The translations under genes were made by a program, and so were the position numbers. Source: Duodenibacillus massiliensis (GTDB lineage Bacteria > Pseudomonadota > Gammaproteobacteria > Burkholderiales > Burkholderiaceae_F). From it: 64,000 bases of DNA. Of this stretch, positions 1 through 9,113 are shown piece after piece (within the stretch, counting starts at the first letter, position 1; each line of letters opens with the position of its first letter). The notes under the pieces were generated by a model. It did not search any database and was not told the origin of the DNA. It saw only the letters and a program-made list of their open reading frames with translations. Location: assembly GCF_900128485.1 (NCBI RefSeq), contig NZ_LT635855.1, positions 12,096 to 76,095 on the forward strand. The letters are read 5' to 3'.

Positions 1-192
1 TTTGCCGACGCCGACACGGCGATTGCCCCCGCCGACAACATGCACGTGATTCAGATGCCGGAAAACTACGGTGATCTCTCGCCCGTGCTGCATGCGGTGC
101 CTCTGCAGCTTTTGGCGTATCACACGGCCCTGGCGCGCGGCACCGACGTTGACAAACCGCGGAATCTCGCAAAAAGCGTGACGGTCGAATAA
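1..192 (+). CDS. glmS: Glutamine-fructose-6-phosphate aminotransferase, C-terminal end (partial)
   Basis: Open from the first base and closed by TAA at 190-192, giving the last 63 residues of GlmS. The enzyme makes glucosamine-6-phosphate from fructose-6-phosphate and glutamine, the first step to UDP-GlcNAc for peptidoglycan and LPS. The visible part is the end of the second SIS (isomerase) domain: the segment [20 protein letters not shown] followed by [10 protein letters not shown] is the near-invariant C-terminus of the family, including the active-site lysine of the terminal loop (the K of LAKSVTVE). The 5' part lies outside the window. No clear terminator follows, so read-through towards ilvE is possible. 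Confidence 0.95.
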   Translation, partial: FADADTAIAPADNMHVIQMPENYGDLSPVLHAVPLQLLAYHTALARGTDVDKPRNLAKSVTVE

Positions 193-249
193 GCAAAACT
201 ACAAAGACGCGGTCGGTTGCCCGAGAGTATGATTTTTTCCCGTAGTGCT

Positions 250-281
250 CCGGTCAAAGAGGGCCTTATCCCTTAAACCGG
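250..281 (+). other. Imperfect hairpin in the glmS-ilvE spacer
   Basis: CCGGT at 250-254 pairs with ACCGG at 277-281, and inside it AGGG pairs with CCCT, forming a stem with an internal loop. There is no T-run after it, so it is not a standard terminator. It could be part of the ilvE 5' leader or a remnant of glmS 3' processing. The rest of 193-351 shows no gene. Confidence 0.25.
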
Positions 282-351
282 CGCGTCTAGCCATGATGTC
301 GGGAGGCAGGTGCTCAGTGCCTGTTTTCCCGTGTTTGTTGCAGGTTTAGTT

Positions 352-1377
352 ATGGAAAAGAAAAACATCGATTGGGCCAAGCTCGGCTTCGGCTACACGA
401 AAACGGACTACCGCTGGCAGTCTGAATGGAAGGACGGCGCCTGGGATCAGGGCGGACTGATTACCGATGAGCACATCAGCCTTCTGGAATCGGCCTGTGT
501 GTTTCACTACTCGCAGAGCTGCTTTGAGGGCCTGAAGGCCTACACGACGAAGGACGGCCATATCGTCACTTTCCGTCCGGACTTAAACGCCAAGCGCATG
601 GCCGACTCAGCGGCCCGCCTTGAGATGCCCGCCTACCCGGTGGAGCGTTTCGTGCATGCCGTGGAAGAAGTGGTGCGCGCCAATGCCGCCTGGGTTCCGC
701 CCTACGGTACGGGCTGCACGCTTTACATCCGCCCCGTGATGATCGGCTCGGGCCCGCAGATCGGTGTGGCGCCGGCTCCTTCGTATCTTTTCCGCGTTTT
801 CTGCATGCCGGTGGGCGCCTACTTTAAGGGCGCCGTCAAGCCCCTGAAGGTGCGCATCGCGGAATACGACCGCGCGGCACCTCACGGCACGGGCCACATT
901 AAGGCGGGTCTTAACTACGCCATGAGCCTGTACCCGACCATGGAAGCGCACCGCGAAGGCTACGCTGAAAACATTTACCTCGATCCGCAGACCCGCACGT
1001 ATATTGAAGAAGCGGGCGGCGCCAATGTGCTCTTTGTTGGCAAGGACAATCAGCTCATTGTGCCGAAGAGCCCCTCGATTCTGCCGTCCGTCACGCGCCG
1101 TTCGCTCGTGTATGTGGCCGAACACTATCTCGGACTCAAGGTGATCGAACGCCCGGTGGCGCTTGCCGAAGTCAAGGACTTTAAGGAATGTGCGCTCTGC
1201 GGTACGGCGGCCGTGATGGCGCCCGTTGGTGAAATTCATACCGCCGACGGCGTGATCCGCTTCCCCTCGGGCATGGAAAAGATGGGTGAAGTCACGGCGA
1301 AGCTGCGCAGCACCCTCACCGGTATTCAGGACGGCGAAATTGAAGCGCCTGAAGGCTGGATTGACGTGATTGTCTGA
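352..1377 (+). CDS. ilvE: Branched-chain-amino-acid aminotransferase
   Basis: 341 residues if started at ATG 352 (MEKKNIDW...). An upstream in-frame GTG at 310 would add 14 unsupported residues. This is a fold-type IV PLP aminotransferase that interconverts Leu, Ile and Val with their 2-oxo acids in the cytosol. The sequence GTGHIKAGLNYA carries the Schiff-base lysine (about K184), and EAGGANVLFV and the late CGTAAVMAPVG are the phosphate- and carboxylate-binding segments of the group II (eukaryotic-like) BCAT branch. Full length for that branch (about 340-360). It stands alone between glmS and a bidirectional terminator. Confidence 0.95.
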   Translation: MEKKNIDWAKLGFGYTKTDYRWQSEWKDGAWDQGGLITDEHISLLESACVFHYSQSCFEGLKAYTTKDGHIVTFRPDLNAKRMADSAARLEMPAYPVERFVHAVEEVVRANAAWVPPYGTGCTLYIRPVMIGSGPQIGVAPAPSYLFRVFCMPVGAYFKGAVKPLKVRIAEYDRAAPHGTGHIKAGLNYAMSLYPTMEAHREGYAENIYLDPQTRTYIEEAGGANVLFVGKDNQLIVPKSPSILPSVTRRSLVYVAEHYLGLKVIERPVALAEVKDFKECALCGTAAVMAPVGEIHTADGVIRFPSGMEKMGEVTAKLRSTLTGIQDGEIEAPEGWIDVIV

Positions 1378-1416
1378 TAAGACACAGACGCGCGGAGTTG
1401 TCTCTTTTACGCGCGT

Positions 1417-1458
1417 AAAAAAAGGCGCCGTCAGAAATTGTCTGAGGCGCCTTTTTTG
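1417..1458. terminator. Bidirectional intrinsic terminator between ilvE and the MarC-type gene
   Basis: A run of A leads into AAAGGCGCC and TCAGA, loop aattg, then TCTGA and GGCGCCTTTTTT. One base bulges in the left arm. A-tract before and T-tract after serve both convergent genes. Confidence 0.85.
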
Positions 1459-1476
1459 CGGTCCGGAAAACCGCGT

Positions 1477-2121
1477 TTATGAGGCAATGAAACTCTTGAT
1501 GCCCGAGCCCACAAACTGTACGCCGATGCAGATCAGGATAAAGCCCATGAGTTTGCCCAAAACGGCCATGCCCGAAGGCCCGAGGTGGTCCGAGCAGTAT
1601 TCGCTCGAGCGCAGCGTAATCCAGGCAATAAGGCTCGTTGCCGCGATCGCAAGCCCCGTCATTAAAAAGGCCGTAATCATCTGCGTGCGGTCCGTGAGTT
1701 CGGCAATTTCGGTGGAAAAGCCGATCACGACGGCGATGGTACCGGGCCCTGCAATACCGGGCATGGCAATCGGAAAGAACGCGTAATCCTCTTTGTTGCG
1801 GCGCACCATCGGGGCGTTATTGGGGGAGTTGCCGCCGAAAAGCATCTGGTAGCCGATCATGGCAATCACCAGGCCGCCCGCGATACGCATGGCGCTGTAG
1901 CTGATGCCGAAAAACGCGAGCAGCATGTTGCCGGCAATCAGACTGACGATCATCACAAGGAATGAATAAATCGCAGCCCAGTTGGCCTGCTGATGGCGCT
2001 GCTCGCGCGTCATACCGACCGTCAGGCTCACAAACAGCGGAATTTTGGAAGGCGGATTGGTAATGACGACAAGCGAAACCAGCGCGCCGAAAAAATACTG
2101 CAGGTGAAGCAGGTCCAACAT
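1477..2121 (-). CDS. MarC/YhgN family inner-membrane protein
   Basis: 214 residues from the ATG at 2121 (MLDLLHLQYF...). A TTG at 2157 would add 12 residues, but homologues of this family start with the MLDL-like segment, so the internal ATG is preferred. The protein has six predicted hydrophobic segments, with the family motif ITNPPSKIPLF in the first helix region, GISYSAMRIAGGLVIAMIGY in the middle and MPGIAGPGTIAVVIG in the fourth. The function of the family is not settled; despite the name it is not established as an antibiotic-resistance determinant. It is convergent with ilvE and shares a terminator with it. It is divergent from the RND pump operon, with which it shares a 328-bp control region. 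Confidence 0.85.
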   Translation of the reverse strand: MLDLLHLQYFFGALVSLVVITNPPSKIPLFVSLTVGMTREQRHQQANWAAIYSFLVMIVSLIAGNMLLAFFGISYSAMRIAGGLVIAMIGYQMLFGGNSPNNAPMVRRNKEDYAFFPIAMPGIAGPGTIAVVIGFSTEIAELTDRTQMITAFLMTGLAIAATSLIAWITLRSSEYCSDHLGPSGMAVLGKLMGFILICIGVQFVGSGIKSFIAS

Positions 2122-2449
2122 GATTGTTAACGCCGCAAACGGGTGGGGAGAAGTCAAAACGTCCGGTGCAGGCAGGACGGAAGCCCCCTGCCGGAAGGCA
2201 ACGCCATTGTAGGCCTAGCTAAGCAAAAACACGTAGCCGCGTTCTATCGCCGTACGGCCTCAGATCAAAAACAGACTCAATTGTTTACAAACTGTAAGAA
2301 AGCGCGTAACGCAGGGAAATAAAGCACATTAAAATGTTGAATCCTCGTTCAGTTAAGAAAATGTCCGGGGCTTTTTGTCTTTGTTTCAGGCCTCCCGGGC
2401 CTTAACTGCCTCCCTTTTTCGGGTGACTCAGCTTTACGGAGCTTTATCA
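2122..2449. promoter_or_regulatory. Divergent control region with a TTACA-TGTAA palindrome
   Basis: A non-coding 328-bp region between the MarC-type gene and the RND operon. At 2285-2297 TTACA is followed by a 3-bp spacer (AAC) and its exact inverse TGTAA, set in an A/T-rich stretch. This size and composition suit a TetR-type operator, and the fourth gene of the downstream operon is a TetR protein. No -35/-10 pair was clear enough to mark. A ribosome binding site (ggag) lies just before the adaptor ATG at 2450. Confidence 0.35.
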
Positions 2450-3616
2450 ATGTCGTTCAAATTTCGCCCTCTGACTACCGCTGCGGCAGCGGTTTGCATT
2501 GCGGTTGCGCTTGCCGGCTGCGGCAACAAACAGTCGGCGCAGCAGATGAAGGCGCCTGCGACGCAGGTTGAAGTGGCTCAGATGCAGCTTGCTTCCGCAA
2601 CACTGCGTGCGGAACTGCCGGGCCGCACCAGCGCCTACCGCGTCGCCGAGGTCCGCCCCCAGGTCACGGGCATCATTGAAAAGCGCCAGTTTGAGGAAGG
2701 CGCCGAAGTCAAAGCCGGCGATTCGCTCTATCAGATTGACGCAAGCCTTTATAAGGCCCAGGTTCTCTCGGCGCAGGCCGCCTTAAAGCAGGCCGAAGCC
2801 ACGCTCGCACTGCGTCAGGCCGACGCCAGGCGTTCCGCTCAGCTTGTCAAAGCCAATGCCGTGAGCAAACAGTCCGATGATTCAGCCCAGGCGCAGCTCA
2901 AAGTCGCCGTGGCTGAGGTGGCTGCCGCCAAGGCCGCCCTTGAAACGGCAAGCATCAATCTGCGCTACACCAAGGTCACAAGTCCTATTTCCGGTCAGGT
3001 TTCCTTGTCTGAAGTAACGCCCGGGGCCCTGGTGACGGCCAATCAGGCCTCGCGTCTGACGGTCGTGCAGCAGCTCGATCCGATTTACGTTGACGTGACG
3101 CAGTCCTACGATGTGATGGACAAAATCCGCTCCAACATTGCCGCAGGCCGCTTAAAGGCAAGTGACGAAGGTGCGGAAGTCACGCTCATGCTCGATAACG
3201 GTGTGGCCTATCCCCATAAGGGGCGCCTCACCTTTAAGGATGCTTTGGTGGATCAGACCACGGGCACCGTGCGCATCCGTGCGGTCTTTCCCAATCCGGA
3301 CCGCCGCCTGATGCCGGGGCAGTATGTGCGTGCCGTCATCAATGAAGGCGTACAGCACAACATCATCAAGCTCGATCAGCGCGCGACGATGCGTCACACC
3401 AACGGCAAACCCTATGTGTTTGTCGTCACCAAGGACAATAAGGTCGAGACGCGTGATATTGAAGTGAGCGGCACCGAAGGCGCTTTCTGGATTGTGACGG
3501 GGGGCCTGAAGGCCGGTGACCGCGTCATTGTCGAAGGGGTTCTCAAGGTCCGCCCGGGGGCGACTGTTTCGCCCGTTGAGGCTGGTGCCGCCCAGAAGGC
3601 TCCTCAGAAGCAGTAA
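2450..3616 (+). CDS. RND efflux periplasmic adaptor lipoprotein (AcrA/MexA type)
   Basis: 388 residues from ATG 2450, preceded by the Shine-Dalgarno ggag. The in-frame start at 2375 is rejected because it would bury the signal peptide. The N-terminus MSFKFRPLTTAAAAVCIAVA ends in LAGCG, a lipobox that predicts lipid attachment at the Cys and anchoring in the inner membrane facing the periplasm. It is followed by the lipoyl/barrel-sandwich half (EVRPQVTGIIEKRQFEEGAEV), an alpha-helical hairpin rich in Ala/Gln (about residues 100-175), and the beta-barrel and membrane-proximal domains ([20 protein letters not shown]). It links the pump to the outer-membrane factor. First gene of the operon, 21 bp before the pump gene. 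Confidence 0.93.
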   Translation: MSFKFRPLTTAAAAVCIAVALAGCGNKQSAQQMKAPATQVEVAQMQLASATLRAELPGRTSAYRVAEVRPQVTGIIEKRQFEEGAEVKAGDSLYQIDASLYKAQVLSAQAALKQAEATLALRQADARRSAQLVKANAVSKQSDDSAQAQLKVAVAEVAAAKAALETASINLRYTKVTSPISGQVSLSEVTPGALVTANQASRLTVVQQLDPIYVDVTQSYDVMDKIRSNIAAGRLKASDEGAEVTLMLDNGVAYPHKGRLTFKDALVDQTTGTVRIRAVFPNPDRRLMPGQYVRAVINEGVQHNIIKLDQRATMRHTNGKPYVFVVTKDNKVETRDIEVSGTEGAFWIVTGGLKAGDRVIVEGVLKVRPGATVSPVEAGAAQKAPQKQ

Positions 3617-3637
3617 AAACGCGGGAGAGACTGAACT

Positions 3638-6600
3638 ATGTTGAGCCGCTTTTTTGTCGACCGCCCGATTTTTGCCTGGGTGGTCGCTATCGTGATCATG
3701 CTGGCAGGTCTGCTGTCGATCTTTAACCTGCCGGTTTCTCAGTATCCGCGTATCGCACCGCCTCAGGTGACGGTTTCGGCAACCTACCCGGGTGCCTCGG
3801 CTGAAACGATGTCGCGTACGGTGACGCAGATCATCGAGCAGAACATGACGGGTCTGGACGGCCTTTTGTACATGAGTTCCACGTCGGACTCCACGGGCCG
3901 CATGACGATTACGCTCACCTTTGAGGCCGGCACCAACCCGGATATTGCTCAGGTGCAGGTGCAGAACAAGCTCTCGATGGCTGAGCCCACGTTGCCTGAG
4001 ATCGTCAAGCGTCTGGGTGTCGTGGTGCAAAAGAGCTCTGCGTCCTTCCTGATGGTTGTGGGCTTTGTGGACCGCTCGCACCGCATGAATTCCGGTGACT
4101 TGGGCGACTACCTCACCAACAACATCGAAGAGCCTCTGGCGCGCGTCAAGGGTGTCGGTGAAACCACGGTGTTCGGTGCGTCCTACGCCATGCGTATCTG
4201 GATGGATCCGGAGCTTATGAATAAATATAAGCTCATGCCCTCGGACGTTTCCTCGGCGATTTCGCAGCAAAACGTCCAGGTGGCGGCCGGTGACATCGCC
4301 GGTCAGCCTACCAACGGCAAGCGCATGATCACCGCCACGATCCGCGCGAGTTCCCTGATGACGACCTCAGACGAGTTTGCCAACATCGCGTTAAAGACGA
4401 TGCCTGACGGCTCGGTTGTGCGCATCAAGGATATCGGTACGGTTGAGCTCGGTCAGGAAACCTATACCTTTGAAGGTAAGTTTGACGGCTATCCCTCTTC
4501 GGGTATCGCCATTAAGCTCGCCGCGGGCGCCAACGCTCTTGACACGGCGGCGCGCGTGCGCGACAAGGTGCAGGAACTCTCCGCGTACTTCCCCGAAGGC
4601 GTTGAGGTGATTTACCCCTTTGATACCACGCCCTTTGTGAAAAAGGCGCTGGAAGAAGTGGTGAAGACTCTGATTGAGGCCATCATCCTCGTGGTGGGCG
4701 TGATGTACCTCTTTCTTCAGAACTGGCGCGCGACGATTATTCCGACGATTGCCGTGCCGGTGGTGCTTCTGGGTACGTTTGCCGTGCTCGGCATCTTGGG
4801 CTACTCAATCAACATGCTCACGATGTTCGGCCTTGTGCTTGCCATTGGCCTCTTGGTGGACGACGCCATTGTCGTGGTGGAAAACGTCGAACGCGTAATG
4901 AGTGAGGAAGGGGCAGATCCCCGGTCCGCAACGATTAAGTCCATGGGCCAGATTCAGGGGGCCCTGATCGGTATCGCCATGGTGCTTTCGGCCGTGTTTA
5001 TTCCGATGGCCTTTTTCGGCGGTTCCACCGGCGTGATCTACCGTCAGTTCTCCGTGACGATCGTCTCCTCGATGGTGCTTTCAGTCATTGTGGCTCTGAC
5101 TTTGACGCCCGCGCTCTGCGCCTCGATGCTCAAGCAGGTGAAGGCCGGAGCACACCTTGAGCGCGGCGGCTTTTTCGGAAAATTCAACAGCGGCTTTCGG
5201 TCGCTCACGAACGGCGTGCGCTCCTCGGTGCGCGCACTGGTGCACCGCATCGCCCGCGTGATGGTGATTTACCTTGTGCTCTGCGGCACGCTGGTCTGGG
5301 GCTACATGCATCTGCCGAGCGCCTTTATGCCGTCGGAAGACCAGGGTGTGCTGCTCATGATGATGCAGGCACCCGCGGGCGCCACGGCCGAGCGCACCGA
5401 TAAGGCGCTTGACCGCTTCCAGAAGACGGTTGCACAGGCTGAAAAAGACGATGTTGCCTCAATCTTTTACGTGCGGGGCTTCTCCTTTGCCGGTACCGGT
5501 CAGAATAACGCCATGGGCTTTTTAAAGCTCAAGGACTGGGATGACCGAAAGACGGACAAGTCCAGTGTCCAGGCTATTATGGGCCGCGTGCAGGGATTGC
5601 TTTTTTCGCCGCAGTTTAAGGACGTTCTGGGCTTTGCCTTCCCGCTGCCGCCCGTGCCTGAACTCGGTGTGGCCGACGGCTTTGACTTCTACCTGCAGGA
5701 CCGCTCCGGCCGAGGGCACGACAACCTCATGCAGGTGATGGGGCAGTTCCTCGCGGCCGCCAACGCCGATCCCCGTCTGCAGCAGGTGCGCCATAACGGT
5801 ATGGCCGACTCCCCGATGCTGCAGGTCAATATCGACTACGACAAGGCCCGTGCGCTCGGGGTGTCCGACAACATGATCAACGACACGCTCAATTCCGCCA
5901 TCGGTTCGAGCTACGTCAACGACTTCATGGATCAGGGCAAACTCAAGAAGGTCTACATTCAGGGTATTGAAAGCTCGCGTGCCGAAATCGAGGATATCGG
6001 TAAGTGGCATGTGCGCAACAGTGCGGGTGAAATGGTTCCGTTCTCATCGTTCCTTACGACGGAATGGATTTACGGTTCGCCCCGTCTGGAGCGCTTTAAC
6101 GCGCTTGATGCCGTCAATATTCAGGGGTCTCCGGCGCCCGGCGTTTCTTCCGGTCAGGCCATGGCCGCGGTGGAAGAAATCCTGCAGCAGATGCCGCCGG
6201 GATACTCCATCGAATGGAACGGCGTGTCCTATCAGGAACGTGTGGCGGGCGGCAATGCCGGTCCCCTGTACGCCGTGTCGCTGCTCGTGGTGTTCCTTGC
6301 ACTTGCCGCTCTGTATGAATCCTGGTCGATTCCTGTGGCTGTGATTCTGGTGGTGCCCCTGGGTGTGTTGGGTGCTCTGGGACTGACGGCTCTGTGCGGC
6401 AAGGAAAACGACGTGTACTTCCAGGTGGGGCTCCTGACCACCGTGGGGCTTGTCGCGAAAAACGCCATTTTGATTGTGGAATTTGCCCGCGAGCTCTTTG
6501 AAAGCGGCATGGACGCTCTTGCGGCCGTTGTGGAAGCCGTGCGTCTGAGACTGCGTCCGATTGTGATGACGTCTCTCGCTTTCGGTCTCGGTGTGATTCC

Positions 6601-6802
6601 GCTTGCAACCGCCACGGGTGCGGGCGCGGGTGCGCAGTCCGCGATCGGTGTGGCCGTTTTGGGCGGTATGCTTACCGGTACGTTCCTCTGCATCTTCTTT
6701 GTGCCGGTGTTTTATGCTCTGATCATTCAGATCTCCGGCCGCAAGAAGGACAAGACAGCCGCGGCTCCTGTAACCGATGAGAAGGAAACCAATCATGCGT
6801 AA
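3638..6802 (+). CDS. RND multidrug efflux transporter (AcrB/MexB type, HAE1)
   Basis: 1,054 residues, the normal size for HAE1 pumps. The N-terminus (M-L-S-R-F-F-V-D-R-P-I-F-A-W-V) is canonical. The proton-relay acids are D408-D409 (LLVDDAIVVVENV), and the partner lysine is K941 (GLVAKNAILIVEFA), each one residue off the E. coli AcrB numbering. Two large periplasmic loops separate helices 1-2 and 7-8, giving 12 membrane helices in total. It expels hydrophobic drugs, detergents and possibly bile salts using the proton gradient. Its stop overlaps the start of the outer-membrane-factor gene by 8 bp, so the two are translationally coupled. Substrates cannot be read from sequence. Confidence 0.95.
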   Translation: MLSRFFVDRPIFAWVVAIVIMLAGLLSIFNLPVSQYPRIAPPQVTVSATYPGASAETMSRTVTQIIEQNMTGLDGLLYMSSTSDSTGRMTITLTFEAGTNPDIAQVQVQNKLSMAEPTLPEIVKRLGVVVQKSSASFLMVVGFVDRSHRMNSGDLGDYLTNNIEEPLARVKGVGETTVFGASYAMRIWMDPELMNKYKLMPSDVSSAISQQNVQVAAGDIAGQPTNGKRMITATIRASSLMTTSDEFANIALKTMPDGSVVRIKDIGTVELGQETYTFEGKFDGYPSSGIAIKLAAGANALDTAARVRDKVQELSAYFPEGVEVIYPFDTTPFVKKALEEVVKTLIEAIILVVGVMYLFLQNWRATIIPTIAVPVVLLGTFAVLGILGYSINMLTMFGLVLAIGLLVDDAIVVVENVERVMSEEGADPRSATIKSMGQIQGALIGIAMVLSAVFIPMAFFGGSTGVIYRQFSVTIVSSMVLSVIVALTLTPALCASMLKQVKAGAHLERGGFFGKFNSGFRSLTNGVRSSVRALVHRIARVMVIYLVLCGTLVWGYMHLPSAFMPSEDQGVLLMMMQAPAGATAERTDKALDRFQKTVAQAEKDDVASIFYVRGFSFAGTGQNNAMGFLKLKDWDDRKTDKSSVQAIMGRVQGLLFSPQFKDVLGFAFPLPPVPELGVADGFDFYLQDRSGRGHDNLMQVMGQFLAAANADPRLQQVRHNGMADSPMLQVNIDYDKARALGVSDNMINDTLNSAIGSSYVNDFMDQGKLKKVYIQGIESSRAEIEDIGKWHVRNSAGEMVPFSSFLTTEWIYGSPRLERFNALDAVNIQGSPAPGVSSGQAMAAVEEILQQMPPGYSIEWNGVSYQERVAGGNAGPLYAVSLLVVFLALAALYESWSIPVAVILVVPLGVLGALGLTALCGKENDVYFQVGLLTTVGLVAKNAILIVEFARELFESGMDALAAVVEAVRLRLRPIVMTSLAFGLGVIPLATATGAGAGAQSAIGVAVLGGMLTGTFLCIFFVPVFYALIIQISGRKKDKTAAAPVTDEKETNHA

Positions 6803-8213
6803 GATTTTCACGCTTTTACCGCTGACGGCAGCGCTGCTTCTGACGGGCTGCGTGTCGCTCGCGCCTGATTACGAAAGACCGCAGGCACCGGTGGAAGAGG
6901 CCTGGCCGCAGGATGAGGCGGTTAAAAACGCCAAACTTCTGACCGAAGGCATGGCCGACTGGGCGAGTTTCTTTACCGATGCAAGGCTTAAAAAACTCAT
7001 TGAGCAGGGGCTTGCGCAGAACCGCTCGCTGAGATCGGCCTTCTACAGTGTGGAAGAGGCGCGCGCTCAGTACGGTGTGTCGCGGGCGGAACTTTTCCCG
7101 TCTGTGGCGGCCGCTGCCGGTGAGTCGGCGGCGCGCTCCGTGTCGCGTACGGGTTCAAGCATCAACCGCACCTACTCGGCAACCGCGATGGCTTCTTATG
7201 AGCTCGATCTTTTCGGGCGCGTGAGAAACCTTAACGAAATGGCGCTGCAGGCGTTTTTCCAGACGCAGGCCGCGCAGCGCACCGTGCAGATGACGGTGAT
7301 TACCGACATTGCACAGACGTGGCTCGCGCTGGGCGCCTCCAAGATGCAGTACAAGCTTGCCAGGGAAACGCTCACAAGCCAGGAAGAAAGCTACCGGCTC
7401 ATTGTCAGAAGTTACGAGCTCGGGGCCTCAAGCCAGCTTGACGTGCAGCAGGCCGCTCAGACCGTGGCCGCAGCTCAGGCCGCGGCCGTGCAGGCTGAAC
7501 GCGCGGTTTCACAGTACAGAAATGCCCTGCGGCTTTTGGCGGGCGGCACCTACGATCCGGCCCTCGAACCCGAAGGCATCGAAACCGCGACGGTTGCCGC
7601 GGTGTCGGTTGCCGGCAACATTCCGAGTGAAGTGCTTTTAAACCGCCCGGACATTGCGCAGGCTGAAGCCGTGCTGCGCTCAGCCAACGCCAATATCGGC
7701 GTTGCGCGTGCGGCGTTTTTCCCGAGTATTTCGCTCACCGGAGCTTTCGGGGGCGGCAGCACGCAGCTCTCCGACCTCTTTGATCACGCCACCAAGATCT
7801 GGAGCTGGGCTCCGCAGATTTCGCTGCCCATCTTCACGGGCGGCGCAAACATCTCCAACCTCAGAGCGGCTGAGGCGCGGCAGAAGTCGGCGCTTGCGGA
7901 CTACGAGGCGGCGATTCAGGCGGCCTTTAAGGATGTGGCCGATGCTCTGGCGATGGAAGGGACCGTTGAGCGGGAACTCTCCGCCCGGCGCGACTTTGCC
8001 AAGGCCGCTGCAGAAAGCTACCGCCTTGCCACGGACCGCTACAAAAACGGTGCCGACAGCTACCTTTCGGTTTTGGACAGCCAGAGAACGAACTTCTCCG
8101 CGCAGCAGGCTCTGATCACCGCGGAACTTTCGCGCGCGGCAAGCCTCATTACGCTTTATAAGGCCATGGGAGGTGCCTCTGAACTGGCCGAGCCCGAAGG
8201 GGAGAGCAAATGA
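6795..8213 (+). CDS. Outer-membrane factor lipoprotein of the RND pump (OprM/NodT family)
   Basis: 472 residues from ATG 6795, with GGAAACC as weak ribosome binding site inside the pump gene. MRKIFTLLPLTAALLLTGC is a lipoprotein signal with Cys19 as lipidation site, as in OprM and CusC. Two outer-membrane-efflux repeats follow: one ending near NALRLLAGG, the second starting at the conserved LLNRPDIAQAEAVLRSANAN and including FFPSISLTGAFGGGS. It forms the trimeric exit duct in the outer membrane. Its stop TGA shares bases with the ATG of the TetR gene. Confidence 0.93.
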   Translation: MRKIFTLLPLTAALLLTGCVSLAPDYERPQAPVEEAWPQDEAVKNAKLLTEGMADWASFFTDARLKKLIEQGLAQNRSLRSAFYSVEEARAQYGVSRAELFPSVAAAAGESAARSVSRTGSSINRTYSATAMASYELDLFGRVRNLNEMALQAFFQTQAAQRTVQMTVITDIAQTWLALGASKMQYKLARETLTSQEESYRLIVRSYELGASSQLDVQQAAQTVAAAQAAAVQAERAVSQYRNALRLLAGGTYDPALEPEGIETATVAAVSVAGNIPSEVLLNRPDIAQAEAVLRSANANIGVARAAFFPSISLTGAFGGGSTQLSDLFDHATKIWSWAPQISLPIFTGGANISNLRAAEARQKSALADYEAAIQAAFKDVADALAMEGTVERELSARRDFAKAAAESYRLATDRYKNGADSYLSVLDSQRTNFSAQQALITAELSRAASLITLYKAMGGASELAEPEGESK

Positions 8214-8836
8214 CGGCTCCGGACGAAACGGCCGCGGCAAGCCGCGGCCGTAAACCCCGCAGCCCGGAAGCGCAGCTGCAGCGCCGTGAGGAAATCATGC
8301 GCTCGGCCCTGGCGTGCTTTAAGCGAAAGGGGTTTCACAACGTCTCCATGGCCGACATCGCCCGCGAAGACGGCATGAGCGTGGGAAACCTCTACAACTT
8401 CTTTGAAAACAAGGACGCCATCATTGAAGCCTTTGCCGAGCGGGAAATTCTGAGAATCCGCCGGCATCTGTGCACGGACTCGGAGCACTATGAGGAGCAG
8501 GAAGCCTGTAAGCGCGATGTCTACGAACTTACGCTTGCCAGGCTCGATCCCGTCAAGGCAAGGCTTACCCTGGAAATCCTGGCCGAATCCGTGGAAAACG
8601 AACGGATCAGGCGCGCCGTGCAGCAGTTTGTCGCGGCCTGGCGTGAAGTTCTGATGCCCGTGTACCTGCACGGCGGCCGGGTAACGGACGCCGTTGCCCG
8701 TACGCGCCTTGAAGCTGATCTCGCCCTTTTGGACGGCATATGGTTAAGGGCGCTGAGTGTCAGTGATGAAGCGCAGAAGGAGGCACTTGCCCGTGAGGTA
8801 AGCGAACGCATCTGGGCGTCGGCTTCAAGAGTCTGA
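8210..8836 (+). CDS. TetR-family regulator, last gene of the RND pump operon
   Basis: 208 residues, starting at ATG 8210 inside ATGA with the previous stop and preceded by ggggag. The N-terminal helix-turn-helix is typical: IMRSALACFKRKGFHNVSMA, then DIAREDGMSVGNLYNFFENK with the Y-x-F-F signature. The C-terminal half is the variable ligand domain. By position it is the likely repressor of this pump (AcrR/BpeR-like), with the palindrome at 2285-2297 as candidate operator. Being co-transcribed rather than divergent means it would be made in proportion to the pump, a built-in negative feedback. That role is inferred; only family and position are seen. Confidence 0.9.
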   Translation: MTAPDETAAASRGRKPRSPEAQLQRREEIMRSALACFKRKGFHNVSMADIAREDGMSVGNLYNFFENKDAIIEAFAEREILRIRRHLCTDSEHYEEQEACKRDVYELTLARLDPVKARLTLEILAESVENERIRRAVQQFVAAWREVLMPVYLHGGRVTDAVARTRLEADLALLDGIWLRALSVSDEAQKEALAREVSERIWASASRV

Positions 8837-8862
8837 CCCGGAAACACTTTTTACGTCTTTAC

Positions 8863-8901
8863 AAAAAAGCGGGCTATTGCGAAAATAGTCCGCTTTTTTT
8901 T
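8863..8901 (+). terminator. Intrinsic terminator of the RND operon
   Basis: AGCGGGCTATT, loop of about 4-5 bases, AATAGTCCGCT (one G-T pair), followed by eight T. A-tract on the left. Confidence 0.85.
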
Positions 8902-9113
8902 GAAAGCAAAAATTCGAGCTTAAAAAGCGCCTGGTTACAGTAAATTGCTCAGGCGAAACTCTTCGGGGTGCTGGTATAAGTTGCGACAGCGGGCCGCAGA
9001 AAAAAAGGCGGCGCCGGTGCTGCAGAAGGCGCGGGACGGTTTGCTGCGGGTCTTTTTCAGACTGGGCGGATCAAAGTGAGCCTTCCGGATAAATTGTGTA
9101 AAGAATTCCGATC
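8902..9113 (+). other. Upstream region of the dicarboxylate carrier gene
   Basis: 212 bp without a gene. It must hold the promoter of the carrier gene, but no -35/-10 pair at proper spacing was found. GG at 8973-8974 and GC at 8983-8984 resemble a sigma-54 promoter, but the spacing is 8 instead of 10. A short GC-rich inverted stretch (8994-9050) is without clear pairing. Confidence 0.3.

Noticed and set aside
8972-8985. Sigma-54-like promoter upstream of the dicarboxylate carrier
   Set aside because: GG and GC are separated by 8 bases instead of 10, and the -24 element lacks the TGGCAC pattern.
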